Below, piece after piece: positions 26,780 to 35,316 of a DNA stretch of 64,000 bases (position 1 is its first letter; each line of letters begins with the position of its first letter). A program made the position numbers and the translations under genes. Origin of the DNA: Sphaerospermopsis aphanizomenoides BCCUSP55 (lineage in GTDB: Bacteria > Cyanobacteriota > Cyanobacteriia > Cyanobacteriales > Nostocaceae); the NCBI RefSeq assembly GCF_001586785.1, contig NZ_LUFH02000006.1, positions 30,323 to 94,322 on the forward strand, in the 5' to 3' direction. Below the pieces are notes generated by a model. It ran no database searches and had not been told where the DNA came from. It saw only the letters and a program-made list of their open reading frames with translations.

Positions 26780-27295
26780 GATACGGTACATAGTCGGTGA
26801 TCAAAATTTATTAAGGGTGCCTTCTCAGCCTACAAAGATTTTAGCCCACCTGCGTGGGCTTTGATTTTTTAGCCTAACTCAAAATATTTTAAACTTCAGC
26901 CTATTTTCTTATAATTTGTCGTGACTTAAGTAACATAAATTAGAAAAAACTAGATTATATTTTTACTTACAAAAATACCTTTGCCAATTTGTCAAATATA
27001 GGGCTGAAAGCCAATAAAATCCTTACGAGATGAATAGGGTTGCCGGATTGGGGAAAGGGTATTTATTTTTACTTGGTAATTAACAATTTACACATAACAC
27101 TCAATACAACCAAACCTCTACTCATAACAGAAAGTCAATTTTTGGCAGAGTAGAGAGGTTAACCTTGAATAAACACCCATAAAATAAAAAGTCATAAATT
27201 ACCTTTTTGATATGGCAGACTTTGAAAATCAGGACTCCTAGAAGCCATATTGTTGCATAGCAAAATCTACCGATATGAAAATTTAAGGACAAAGT
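26780..27295. other. Intergenic region before the FHA-GGDEF-EAL gene
   Basis: The left end holds the terminator of the hydroxylase-like gene. The rest is AT-rich and must include the promoter of the next gene. No small gene was recognised. Confidence 0.4.
26843..26870 (+). terminator. Strong intrinsic terminator
   Basis: AGCCCAC-CTGC-GTGGGCT hairpin (26843-26860) followed by TTTGATTTTTT. Confidence 0.85.
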
Positions 27296-29941
27296 ATGGC
27301 AGAAAATGAACGGGATAAAATACGCCACCTATTGGTTGTCCGAGACCCAGAGGGACAGCGAACTATCCCGCTGTTAGAGGCTACTTACTCTTTGGGACGG
27401 GATACAAGAAACGCTATTGTTCTCCGTTCTCGGTCTGTATCGAGACAACACGCAATTTTACTGCGTGTCACTGTTCCCAATACCGAAAAATTTGGGTTTA
27501 GGATTATTGATGGTGACTTCAAAGGCAAAAAAAGTACCAACGGTATATATGTTAATGGCACTAAATGTTTTTCTCATAACCTCCAGCATGGGGACATAGT
27601 TGCTTTTGGTAATCCCCAGGCCCAAGCTAAATATTATGCTATTTCCAATTTATCAGAAGAGGCATTTGGAGCTTCTTGTGAATCTGGAGACTTATCCGAA
27701 TTTCTGCTGGCACAGGGAAATCCTGCTAATCCTTTTGATACTCTCATTGTTTATGATACCAACATTGACGGATCTGCTGATGCTGTTTTAACTCGTCTAG
27801 CCTCATTTCCAGAACTCATTCCTAATCCAATTATCGAAATGGATGCAGAGGGCAATGTTACATATTTGAATCCAGCAGCAGGGCTGAAGTTTCCCAGACT
27901 TAGGGAAATGGGCAAAGAGCATCCAATCCTAGCACAATTGCTAGATGCTGTTGCCAATCAAAAGGATAAGGATAATTCATTTGTCCGAGAAGTGGAAGTG
28001 GGCGGAGAAATTTTTGAACAAGCGGTTCATTATTTACCAGAAAGTGATTTAATAAGAACATTTATTATTAGAGAAATTACTGAACAAAAGCAAGCAGAGG
28101 CAGAATTACGGCAGCGCGATCGCTTGCTACAAGGAGTAGCTGAAGCTGCTAATTATCTACTGGCAGAAATGAATTATGAAATAGCAATAGAAAAAGCACT
28201 TGCTACCTTTGGTACAGCATCCAACAGCGATCGCATCTATCTTTTTCATAACCATCCCCATCACATCACAGGGGAAATGGCAATGAGCCTACAGTTTGAA
28301 TGGACAAAAACAGGGATTAAATCATGCCAAAATCATTGGCAAAATCATTGTTATCAAACTTCTGGACTAGAGCGTTGGTACACTAATTTATCCAAAGGAG
28401 ATTTCATTAGTGGACTGATCGAAGAATTTCCCAATACAGAACAACAACTTCTGTGTCAAGACGAGATTCAGTCTCTCCTGCTTGTACCCCTGCGATTAGA
28501 AGAGGATTTTTGGGGCTACCTGGGTTTAGCAGATTGCACCTCACCGCGTCATTGGTCAACCCATGAAAAATCTAGCCTGTTGACTATGGCCGCCATTATC
28601 AGTGGCGCTCGTCAGCGTCAGCAGGTAGAAGCCAAAATTCGTTATCAAGCCCTACATGATCTACTGACCGACTTACCTAATCGGTTACAGTTTAATGATC
28701 TACTCACCAAAGCCATAGATCAAGCAATTGCAGAACAGAACACCTTAGCTGTTATCTTCCTGGATTTAGATCGTTTCAAAATTATCAATGATACTTTGGG
28801 ACACACACTAGGAGACGAATTATTACAAAATGTCGCCCAAAGAATTAGACAATCGATCAGAACAAAAGACATTATTGCCCGTTGGGGAGGAGATGAGTTT
28901 ACTCTCTTGCTGCCGCAAATTAATCAGAGTGAAGAAGTAGTCCAAGTAGCTACAAAAATTTTAGCAGCTTTGGAAAAACCCTTTCATCTCCAAGGACACG
29001 AACTGTATATAAGTGCCAGCCTGGGTATTGCCATGCTCGATGAACACAGTTCTAATGTTGAAACCCTGATCCAACACGCAGATGCAGCTTTATATTATGC
29101 CAAGGACGAGGGTAGAAATAACTACCAGTTTTATAAAGCGTCACTGAGTACCAAAACGCCTGAACTCTTGAGTTTAGAGAAAAGCCTGCGTCATGCTCTC
29201 GAAAGAGACGAATTTCTGTTATATTATCAGCCACGAGTTAACATCATCACAGGAGAAATCACCGGGATGGAAGCTCTGTTACGCTGGTATCACCCAGAAA
29301 TGGGAATAGTTGCCCCCAGCGTCTTTATTCCTCTGGCTGAAGCAAGTGGATTAATTATCCCTATCGGTGAATGGGTACTCCAGCAAGCTTGCGCTCAAAA
29401 TAAAGCTTGGCAAGATGCGGGATTCCCACCCATGACGATTGCAGTTAATCTTTCTCCCAAACAGTTCCGCCAACCCAAGCTAGTAGAAACAGTCGCGGCA
29501 ATTTTAGCAGCAACAGGATTAGAACCGCGATTTTTAGAGTTGGAGATTACGGAAACAACTGCTATTGAGGATCTCAGCTTTGCCAAAACTGTGCTGCAAA
29601 ATTTGGAGAAAATGGGCTTACTCCTTTCTATTGATGATTTTGGTACAGGCCATTCTGCGCTTTCTCGCTTACAAGCATTGCCACTCCACAATCTGAAAAT
29701 TGACAGGTCTTTTATCAGCGACTTGACAACAGATGATAGAGTAGCTCATATCATCAAAGCTATAGTTGTATTAGGACGCAGTTTAGGTTTAAGGCTGATT
29801 GCTGAAGGAGTTGAAAAGTTGGAAGAACTAAATTTCTTGAAGTCCATTAATTGTGATGATGTACAAGGATATTTTTTCTACAAACCACTTTCTGTCCAAC
29901 AAGCAACGGAACTGATGGCCAGTAAAAAAAATAGCCAATAA
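27296..29941 (+). CDS. FHA-PAS-GAF-GGDEF-EAL signalling protein (c-di-GMP turnover)
   Basis: An 881-aa cytoplasmic protein. It has an N-terminal FHA domain (YSLGRDTRNAIVLRSRSVSRQHAI, residues ~25-105), a PAS domain (~155-270), a GAF domain (~280-455), GGDEF with intact RWGGDEF (~530), and EAL with GMEALLRW (~657) and DDFGTGHSALSRL. Both catalytic cores look intact, so it could make and degrade cyclic di-GMP. The FHA domain suggests input from Ser/Thr phosphorylation, while PAS and GAF could bind a small ligand. No partner kinase lies next to it. The start is ATG 27296. Confidence 0.93.
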   Translation: MAENERDKIRHLLVVRDPEGQRTIPLLEATYSLGRDTRNAIVLRSRSVSRQHAILLRVTVPNTEKFGFRIIDGDFKGKKSTNGIYVNGTKCFSHNLQHGDIVAFGNPQAQAKYYAISNLSEEAFGASCESGDLSEFLLAQGNPANPFDTLIVYDTNIDGSADAVLTRLASFPELIPNPIIEMDAEGNVTYLNPAAGLKFPRLREMGKEHPILAQLLDAVANQKDKDNSFVREVEVGGEIFEQAVHYLPESDLIRTFIIREITEQKQAEAELRQRDRLLQGVAEAANYLLAEMNYEIAIEKALATFGTASNSDRIYLFHNHPHHITGEMAMSLQFEWTKTGIKSCQNHWQNHCYQTSGLERWYTNLSKGDFISGLIEEFPNTEQQLLCQDEIQSLLLVPLRLEEDFWGYLGLADCTSPRHWSTHEKSSLLTMAAIISGARQRQQVEAKIRYQALHDLLTDLPNRLQFNDLLTKAIDQAIAEQNTLAVIFLDLDRFKIINDTLGHTLGDELLQNVAQRIRQSIRTKDIIARWGGDEFTLLLPQINQSEEVVQVATKILAALEKPFHLQGHELYISASLGIAMLDEHSSNVETLIQHADAALYYAKDEGRNNYQFYKASLSTKTPELLSLEKSLRHALERDEFLLYYQPRVNIITGEITGMEALLRWYHPEMGIVAPSVFIPLAEASGLIIPIGEWVLQQACAQNKAWQDAGFPPMTIAVNLSPKQFRQPKLVETVAAILAATGLEPRFLELEITETTAIEDLSFAKTVLQNLEKMGLLLSIDDFGTGHSALSRLQALPLHNLKIDRSFISDLTTDDRVAHIIKAIVVLGRSLGLRLIAEGVEKLEELNFLKSINCDDVQGYFFYKPLSVQQATELMASKKNSQ

Positions 29942-30018
29942 GCAAATTGTCGGGTGTGGGGTAAAGTTTGTTACCCCTTCATGAAAAATTCTAATGACCC
30001 ATTGCAGAGAAAATACTT

Positions 30019-30156
30019 ATGAACCGTTCAAAAATAGTTGCGATTATTACAGGTGCAATTTCCATTCTTTTGGCGATCGCCTATCTCATTATCGTTCAAA
30101 TCCTTGATTATCGTGATATGCAACCCGCTCCTATCGGTTTAATCTTGTTTAGCTAA
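30019..30156 (+). CDS. Small conserved membrane protein (45 aa)
   Basis: A 45-codon gene beginning MNRSKIVAIITGAISILLAIAY, with one membrane helix and a C-terminal DYRDMQPAPIGLILFS. The pattern MNR-K-AIITG-ISI-LAIAYL with a PAP end recalls a small single-helix protein widespread in cyanobacteria, whose function I do not know. A HIP1 site lies inside the gene. It follows the GGDEF-EAL gene by 77 nt. Confidence 0.65.
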   Translation: MNRSKIVAIITGAISILLAIAYLIIVQILDYRDMQPAPIGLILFS

Positions 30157-30520
30157 AGATTTAGGCATTTTTCAGCAGAGGGGCAAAGAATCACCTTTGG
30201 ATTTTAGATTTTGGATTGATCTATTCTGTCACCTGTCACCTGTCACCTCATCCAACTATAGATTCAAATCAATATTATTTATTAGATATTCCAATCCATA
30301 GAACTATAAGAATAAATTAGAGGAAATATCGTGTATTTTTCTAATCAACTAATTCCTTTTTGGTAAAAATAAAGGTAAGCTATAGCTAACAATATTAAGC
30401 AAAGATAAATTTGCCTCAATTCCATCACTAGTAATCTACTTTTCATAATCAGAATCTACAGGGATCAACGAAAACTGATTCTTTGTTAGTCATTTATAAT
30501 ACCAATATAGAGGTAAATTC
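30157..30520. other. Intergenic leader of the ndhF cluster
   Basis: It contains a CTGTCAC STRR run (about 30226-30248) and a GATTTTAGATTTTGGATTG segment. The remainder is AT-rich and should hold the promoter of the ndhF cluster. I did not find an unambiguous regulator site. Confidence 0.4.
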
Positions 30521-32380
30521 ATGTTTGAGTCCTTGCTAGAGACCGTTTGGTTGGTCCCTTGCTACGCCTTATTGGGCGGTATTTTTGCCTTACCTTGGTC
30601 ACCGGGAATTATTCGCCGCACAGGGCCAAGACCTGCTGGTTACGTCAATTTAATTATGACGTTACTATCTTTTTTGCATAGTGTCTTGGCATTTTTCGCA
30701 ATTTGGAATCATCCAGCTAAAGAGGTATTGATACCTTGGTTATCCACTGCTGGTTTAAACCTGACTATTAATCTAGAAATATCTGCCATCAGTGTAGGTG
30801 CATTAATTGTGATCACAGGTTTAAATTTCCTCGCCCAAGTTTATGCTGTGGGTTACATGGAAATGGACTGGGGTTGGGGAAGATTCTATTCTTTATTAGG
30901 TTTGTTTGAAGCGGGTTTATGTGCATTAGCTTTATGCAATAACCTGTTCTTCAGTTATGTAGTTTTGGAAGTTCTGACTTTAGGAACTTACTTATTAGTC
31001 GGTTTATGGTTTAGTCAACCTTTGGTGGTGACTGGTGCGCGAGATGCATTTTTAACCAAACGGGTTGGTGACTTGTTCTTGCTGATGGGAGTGCTGGGAC
31101 TGTGGACTTTAGCCGGAACTTGGGATTATCAAGACTTAGCAATTTGGGCGCAAACTGCCAAAGTAGACCCGACAATTATTACTTTGGTTTGTTTAGCGTT
31201 AATCGCTGGTCCAATGGGTAAATGCGCTCAGTTTCCCTTGCATTTGTGGTTAGATGAAGCGATGGAGGGTCCACTTCCTAGCACAATTTTACGGAACTCG
31301 GTGGTAGTTGCTACTGGTGCATGGGTATTGATTAAATTACAACCTGTGTTTAGTTTATCCCCTGTAGCTTCTTCGGCGATGGTAGCTATTGGTGCTGTCA
31401 CAGCTATTGGTGGTTCATTAATTGCGATCGCTCAAATTGACATCAAACGCTGTTTATCATATTCTGTCAGTGCTTACATGGGATTAGTGTTTATCGCCGT
31501 AGGCACACAACAGGATGAAGCTGCATTACTATTAGTCCTCACTCATGCTTTATCTACCGCACTATTGGTAATGAGTACCGGAGGAATTGTTTGGAATAGC
31601 GTCACCCAAGATGTAACCCAACTTGGTGGTTTATGGTCACGTCGTCCCATTTCCGGTTTAGCATTTATTGTCGGCACATTAGGTTTAATTGGGTTTCCAC
31701 CTTTGGGTAGTTTTTGGGCATTAATAGAATTAGCAGATGGGTTATGGGGAACTCATCCTTGGTTAGTGGGAATTATTATTGCCGTCAACGCTTTAACTGC
31801 CTTTAGTTTAACCAGAGAATTTGGTTTGATTTTTGCTGGTAAACCTAAACAAATGAGTGAACGTTCCCCCGAAGCCATTTGGTTGATGGTTTTACCAATG
31901 ATGATTTTATTCGGCTTTGTTTTACATCTACCATTGGTGCTAGAAAGTTTATCTTTACTTCCCAGTTGGGCGACTTTAAATAAAGATGTAGCACTGCTGT
32001 TAATTTGGTCAAGTATTTTCGGTTGTAGCGTTAGCGCAGTCATTTATTTAGGCAACATTCCTAAACCAATACGTTTACCCTGGCAAGGTTTACAAGACTT
32101 ACTTGCTTACGACTTTTACACCCCCAAACTTTACAAAGTCACCATTATCTTTGGTGTTGCCCAACTTTCCAATTTAGCTGATATGGTTGACAGATTTGTA
32201 GTTGATGGAATTGTTAACTTTGTGGGTTTATTTTCCCTATTAGGTGGAGAAGGTTTGAAATACAGCACCAACGGACAAACTCAATTTTATGCCCTGACAG
32301 TTTTATTAGGGGTTGGTGTTTTAGGTGCTTGGGTGACATGGCCTTTCTGGGGTTTACAGTTCATAGATTTAGTTTTTTAA
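30521..32380 (+). CDS. ndhF: NDH-1 subunit NdhF of the CO2-uptake type (NdhF3/F4)
   Basis: A 619-aa polytopic proton-pumping subunit of the NuoL/NdhF family. The helix-5 Glu (SYVVLEVLTLGTYLLVG) and the key Lys (GPMGKCAQFPLHLWLDEAMEGP) are present. It is shorter and distinct at the C-terminus compared with respiratory NdhF1. Its place beside ndhD and a Cup/Chp gene shows that it belongs to NDH-1MS or NDH-1MS', the thylakoid complexes that convert CO2 to bicarbonate. The sequence alone does not let me decide between F3 and F4. The ATG at 30521 follows TAGAGG. Confidence 0.9.
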   Translation: MFESLLETVWLVPCYALLGGIFALPWSPGIIRRTGPRPAGYVNLIMTLLSFLHSVLAFFAIWNHPAKEVLIPWLSTAGLNLTINLEISAISVGALIVITGLNFLAQVYAVGYMEMDWGWGRFYSLLGLFEAGLCALALCNNLFFSYVVLEVLTLGTYLLVGLWFSQPLVVTGARDAFLTKRVGDLFLLMGVLGLWTLAGTWDYQDLAIWAQTAKVDPTIITLVCLALIAGPMGKCAQFPLHLWLDEAMEGPLPSTILRNSVVVATGAWVLIKLQPVFSLSPVASSAMVAIGAVTAIGGSLIAIAQIDIKRCLSYSVSAYMGLVFIAVGTQQDEAALLLVLTHALSTALLVMSTGGIVWNSVTQDVTQLGGLWSRRPISGLAFIVGTLGLIGFPPLGSFWALIELADGLWGTHPWLVGIIIAVNALTAFSLTREFGLIFAGKPKQMSERSPEAIWLMVLPMMILFGFVLHLPLVLESLSLLPSWATLNKDVALLLIWSSIFGCSVSAVIYLGNIPKPIRLPWQGLQDLLAYDFYTPKLYKVTIIFGVAQLSNLADMVDRFVVDGIVNFVGLFSLLGGEGLKYSTNGQTQFYALTVLLGVGVLGAWVTWPFWGLQFIDLVF

Positions 32381-32470
32381 ATATCTATGATTTAGATAGA
32401 CAAAATCAATTTAAAATAAGGAGTGATATTTTCATCGTGTTAAAAATAATCCAGTGAAAAATAAACAGCA

Positions 32471-32961
32471 AAAAATCATCTTTCCCGGAGACATTTACTC
32501 CAATTAGGAACAGGTTTTATTGGTGCAGGAGTCGCTGTGAGTGTAGCTTCCAACTTAGTTACACCTGAAGTGGCTACCGCCCAAAATATTACTAACTTAA
32601 TAGAGGCAATTAAGCCCGGAATTGAAAAATCTCAAGGACAACCAGGAGACAAACTAGGAAACACCTGTAAACCAAACATTTGAGTGCAAATTGAAAACTT
32701 GAAATCTTGGGATCATCCCAAATGTGTAAGTTTATTTTTTTATTGAGGCCAAGACATGAAATGAACGAACCACGAAGGGACGAAGGACACGAAGGAAAGA
32801 AAGTTTTAGAGAGATTTTGCAGTGGGCAAGTTTATTTTTTCAAAATTGGGATGATCCCGAAATCTTCACCAGTCCTATCAGAATTAATCATGACTAATAA
32901 ACTCAAAATAGTCGGTGGTTATGACGATTTAGACACTGGTAAAGTCAGTTTAGTTAGTTAA
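32471..32961 (+). pseudogene. Broken Tat-exported beta-carbonic anhydrase (EcaB-like)
   Basis: Three remnants are collinear with cyanobacterial periplasmic/thylakoid beta-carbonic anhydrases. These are a Tat-type leader (SRRHLLQLGTGFIGAGVA up to VATAQN), the segment ITNLIEAIKPGIEKSQGQPGDKL, and the C-terminus LKSSPVLSELI...KLKIVGGYDDLDTGKVSLVS. The central ~120 residues with the zinc ligands (CADSRV and HERCGA regions) are deleted, there is no start codon in frame, a TGA stop sits at about 32680-32682, and a 150-bp MITE splits the 3' part. It lies between ndhF and ndhD of the CO2-hydrating NDH-1 cluster. Confidence 0.8.
32709..32858. mobile_element. 150-bp MITE with 8-bp target duplication
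   Basis: The ends are inverted repeats: GGGATCATCCCAA at the left, and its complement ending GGGATGATCCC at the right, with further similarity inward (AAGTTTATTTTTT appears near both ends). GAAATCTT is directly repeated on each side (32701-32708 and 32859-32866). Removing the element and one repeat restores the carbonic anhydrase reading frame across the site. The interior has the GAACCACGAAGGGACGAAGG repeat family. Confidence 0.85.
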
Positions 32962-33042
32962 TTTAAATCAATTGGTAAAAGATAATTTAAGAAAACAATT
33001 ACCAATTACCAATTAAAAATTACCCATTATCCATCATCAAAT

Positions 33043-34545
33043 ATGCTGAGTGTTTTAATTTGGTTGCCAATTATTGGTGCTACAATTATCGGATTTTTAC
33101 CAGATACAATTATTCCTAAAACGAGAATTAGACTGGTATCTTTAACAATTGCTTTTTTAGTTCTGTTGTGGAATGTTTTTATACTGTTGAAATTTGATAT
33201 CAATAGTCCAGGAATGCAGTTTCAAGAGTATTTACCTTGGAATGAAACTTTGGGGCTAAGTTATCAGTTAGGAGTTGATGGGCTATCAATATTAATGTTG
33301 GTTTTAAACAGCCTATTAACTTGGATAGCTATTTACAGCAGTAGCCAAGATACCGAACGACCTCGGTTATTTTATTCCATGATTTTATTAGTCAGTGGTG
33401 GCGTTGCTGGTGCTTTTTTAGCAGAAAATTTACTTCTCTTCTTCCTATTTTATGAACTGGAATTAATACCATTTTATTTATTAATTTCCATTTGGGGAGG
33501 AGAAAAACGTGCCTACGCTGGGATGAAATTCCTGATTTATACAGCAGTTTCCGGGGCGTTAATTCTGGCTACATTCTTAGGTGTTGTATGGTTAAGTGGT
33601 TCTCATAGTTTTGCCTTAGATGCTGTTACTACCCAAAACCTTTCTGCAGGAATGCAACTACTATTATTAGTGGGAATAATATTAGGTTTTGGCATTAAAA
33701 TTCCTTTAATTCCTTTCCATACATGGCTACCTGATGCTTACGTTGAAGCTTCTGCACCCGTGGCTATTTTATTAGGTGGAGTTTTAGCAAAGTTAGGAAC
33801 TTATGGACTGTTGAGGTTTGGGTTTGGTTTATTTCCCCAAGCTTGGAATGTAGTTGCACCAACATTAGCAATTTGGGGTGCTGTTAGTGCAATTTATGGG
33901 GCAGTAATTGCGATCGCCCAAAAAGACATCAAGCGCATGGTAGCATATAGTTCCATCGGACACATGGGCTATATTCTCCTAGCAGCAGCCTCCAGTACCA
34001 ACCTCGCCTTAGTGGGTGCGGTAGCGCAAATGTTCAGTCATGGTCTGATTTTGGCTATCCTGTTTCATCTAGTGGGTGTTGTAGAAGCCAAAGTTGGCAC
34101 AAGAGAACTAGATAAACTCAACGGCTTAATGAGTCCTATTCGTGGCTTACCCCTTATTAGTGCTTTACTGGTTCTTGGTGGTATGGCCAGCGCCGGCATT
34201 CCTGGTTTAACAGGTTTTATTGCTGAATTTATTGTTTTCCAAGGCAGTTTTTCTGCTTTCCCAATATCTACTTTATTGTGCGTAGCCTCTTCTGGTTTAA
34301 CTGCTGTTTACTTCGTCATTCTCCTCAACCGCACCTGTTTTGGTAGACTTAACAACGACTTAGCTTATTATCCCAAAGTTATTTGGGCGGAAAAAATACC
34401 CGCATTAATTTTAGCATCCCTGATCATTTTCTTAGGAGTACAACCAAGCTGGTTAGTGCGTTGGAGTGAAACCACAACCACAGCAATGGTAGCTGCTATT
34501 CCTACTCCTGAAAAAACCGTAATCTCCCAAGTGGCATTGAAGTAA
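33043..34545 (+). CDS. ndhD: NDH-1 subunit NdhD of the CO2-uptake type (NdhD3/D4)
   Basis: A 500-aa NuoM/NdhD-type proton-pumping subunit. The conserved Glu is in FLFYELELIPFYLLISIWGG, and Lys residues are in GFGIKIPLIPFHTWLPDAYVEASAPV and AQKDIKRMVAYSSIGHMGYIL. It forms the distal membrane arm with NdhF and the Cup protein. The ATG at 33043 comes 81 nt after the end of the carbonic anhydrase relic, preceded by an ACCAATTACC-type repeat. A pure ndhF-ndhD overlap, usual in other species, is broken here by the relic. Confidence 0.93.
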   Translation: MLSVLIWLPIIGATIIGFLPDTIIPKTRIRLVSLTIAFLVLLWNVFILLKFDINSPGMQFQEYLPWNETLGLSYQLGVDGLSILMLVLNSLLTWIAIYSSSQDTERPRLFYSMILLVSGGVAGAFLAENLLLFFLFYELELIPFYLLISIWGGEKRAYAGMKFLIYTAVSGALILATFLGVVWLSGSHSFALDAVTTQNLSAGMQLLLLVGIILGFGIKIPLIPFHTWLPDAYVEASAPVAILLGGVLAKLGTYGLLRFGFGLFPQAWNVVAPTLAIWGAVSAIYGAVIAIAQKDIKRMVAYSSIGHMGYILLAAASSTNLALVGAVAQMFSHGLILAILFHLVGVVEAKVGTRELDKLNGLMSPIRGLPLISALLVLGGMASAGIPGLTGFIAEFIVFQGSFSAFPISTLLCVASSGLTAVYFVILLNRTCFGRLNNDLAYYPKVIWAEKIPALILASLIIFLGVQPSWLVRWSETTTTAMVAAIPTPEKTVISQVALK

Positions 34546-34691
34546 TTTAAGAAGGAGTGCCACTCGCAGAGTGGAGCTTACGCTAACAGAATACAGGAGT
34601 TGCAGAAGTTCAGTAGGTAAAAATATAGCTATCTCAGCAACTAATTCTGTTAACTCCATTCTTACTTTAGAGATTTACACCAGGAGAAAGA

Positions 34692-35276
34692 ATGAACGCT
34701 AAATACATCCCCACACTATTAGTTATCTATAGGTTTGTAGTTGCCCCCTTTCTCCTGTGGGATGCCCTGGATGGAAAAACCACAATTTGGTTTTTAATTG
34801 GTTTTATCACAGCTTTTATTGGTGATATTTTCGATGGCATCATTGCCAGACGTTTAGGAGTTAGTACAGCCGAATTAAGACAAGCCGATAGTTGGGCAGA
34901 TGTTTGTTTATTTAGCTGCGTATTTATCAGTGCTTGGTTAGTACATCCGCAAGTATTAATTGCCTATCGTCTGCCTTTATTAACTGTTGTTTTTGTCCAA
35001 GTAATTTGGTGGATAGTCAACTTCGTTAAATATGGTAAACCCGCCAGTTATCACACCTACTCTGCTAAATTTTGGGGCATGACTTTATTTATCGCCATTG
35101 TTTCCTTATTTGGTTTTAACTATGCCGGAATTGCTTTATGGTTAACTTGTATTGCTGGCTTCATCCACACAATTGAAGAAATAGCAATGACTCTCGTTTT
35201 ACCAGTGTGGACACATGACGTTTTAAGCATCTTCCACGCTTTAAAAATTCGCCCAAATTTACAGCAAGATTTATAA
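34692..35276 (+). CDS. CDP-alcohol phosphatidyltransferase-like membrane protein
   Basis: A 194-aa membrane protein with five to six hydrophobic segments. Residues ~53-76 read DGIIARRLGVSTAEL then DSWAD, close to the CDP-alcohol phosphotransferase motif DG-x2-AR-x8-G-x3-D-x3-D; the conserved Gly is replaced by Leu, while all Asp residues and the Ala-Arg pair remain. The family joins a CDP-linked lipid to an alcohol head group. It lies between ndhD and chp, with ATG after AGGAGAAAG and 40 nt before chp, so it is probably in the same operon. A link to the NDH-1 complex or its lipids is only inferred. Confidence 0.75.
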   Translation: MNAKYIPTLLVIYRFVVAPFLLWDALDGKTTIWFLIGFITAFIGDIFDGIIARRLGVSTAELRQADSWADVCLFSCVFISAWLVHPQVLIAYRLPLLTVVFVQVIWWIVNFVKYGKPASYHTYSAKFWGMTLFIAIVSLFGFNYAGIALWLTCIAGFIHTIEEIAMTLVLPVWTHDVLSIFHALKIRPNLQQDL

Positions 35277-35316
35277 CAAAACTTACAAAATAGTCCTACA
35301 TCCTAACTAAATCAAA

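Noticed and set aside
32707..32961. 84-aa plus-strand gene starting in the MITE
   Set aside because: It is the MITE interior joined to the 3' end of the carbonic anhydrase relic, not a gene.
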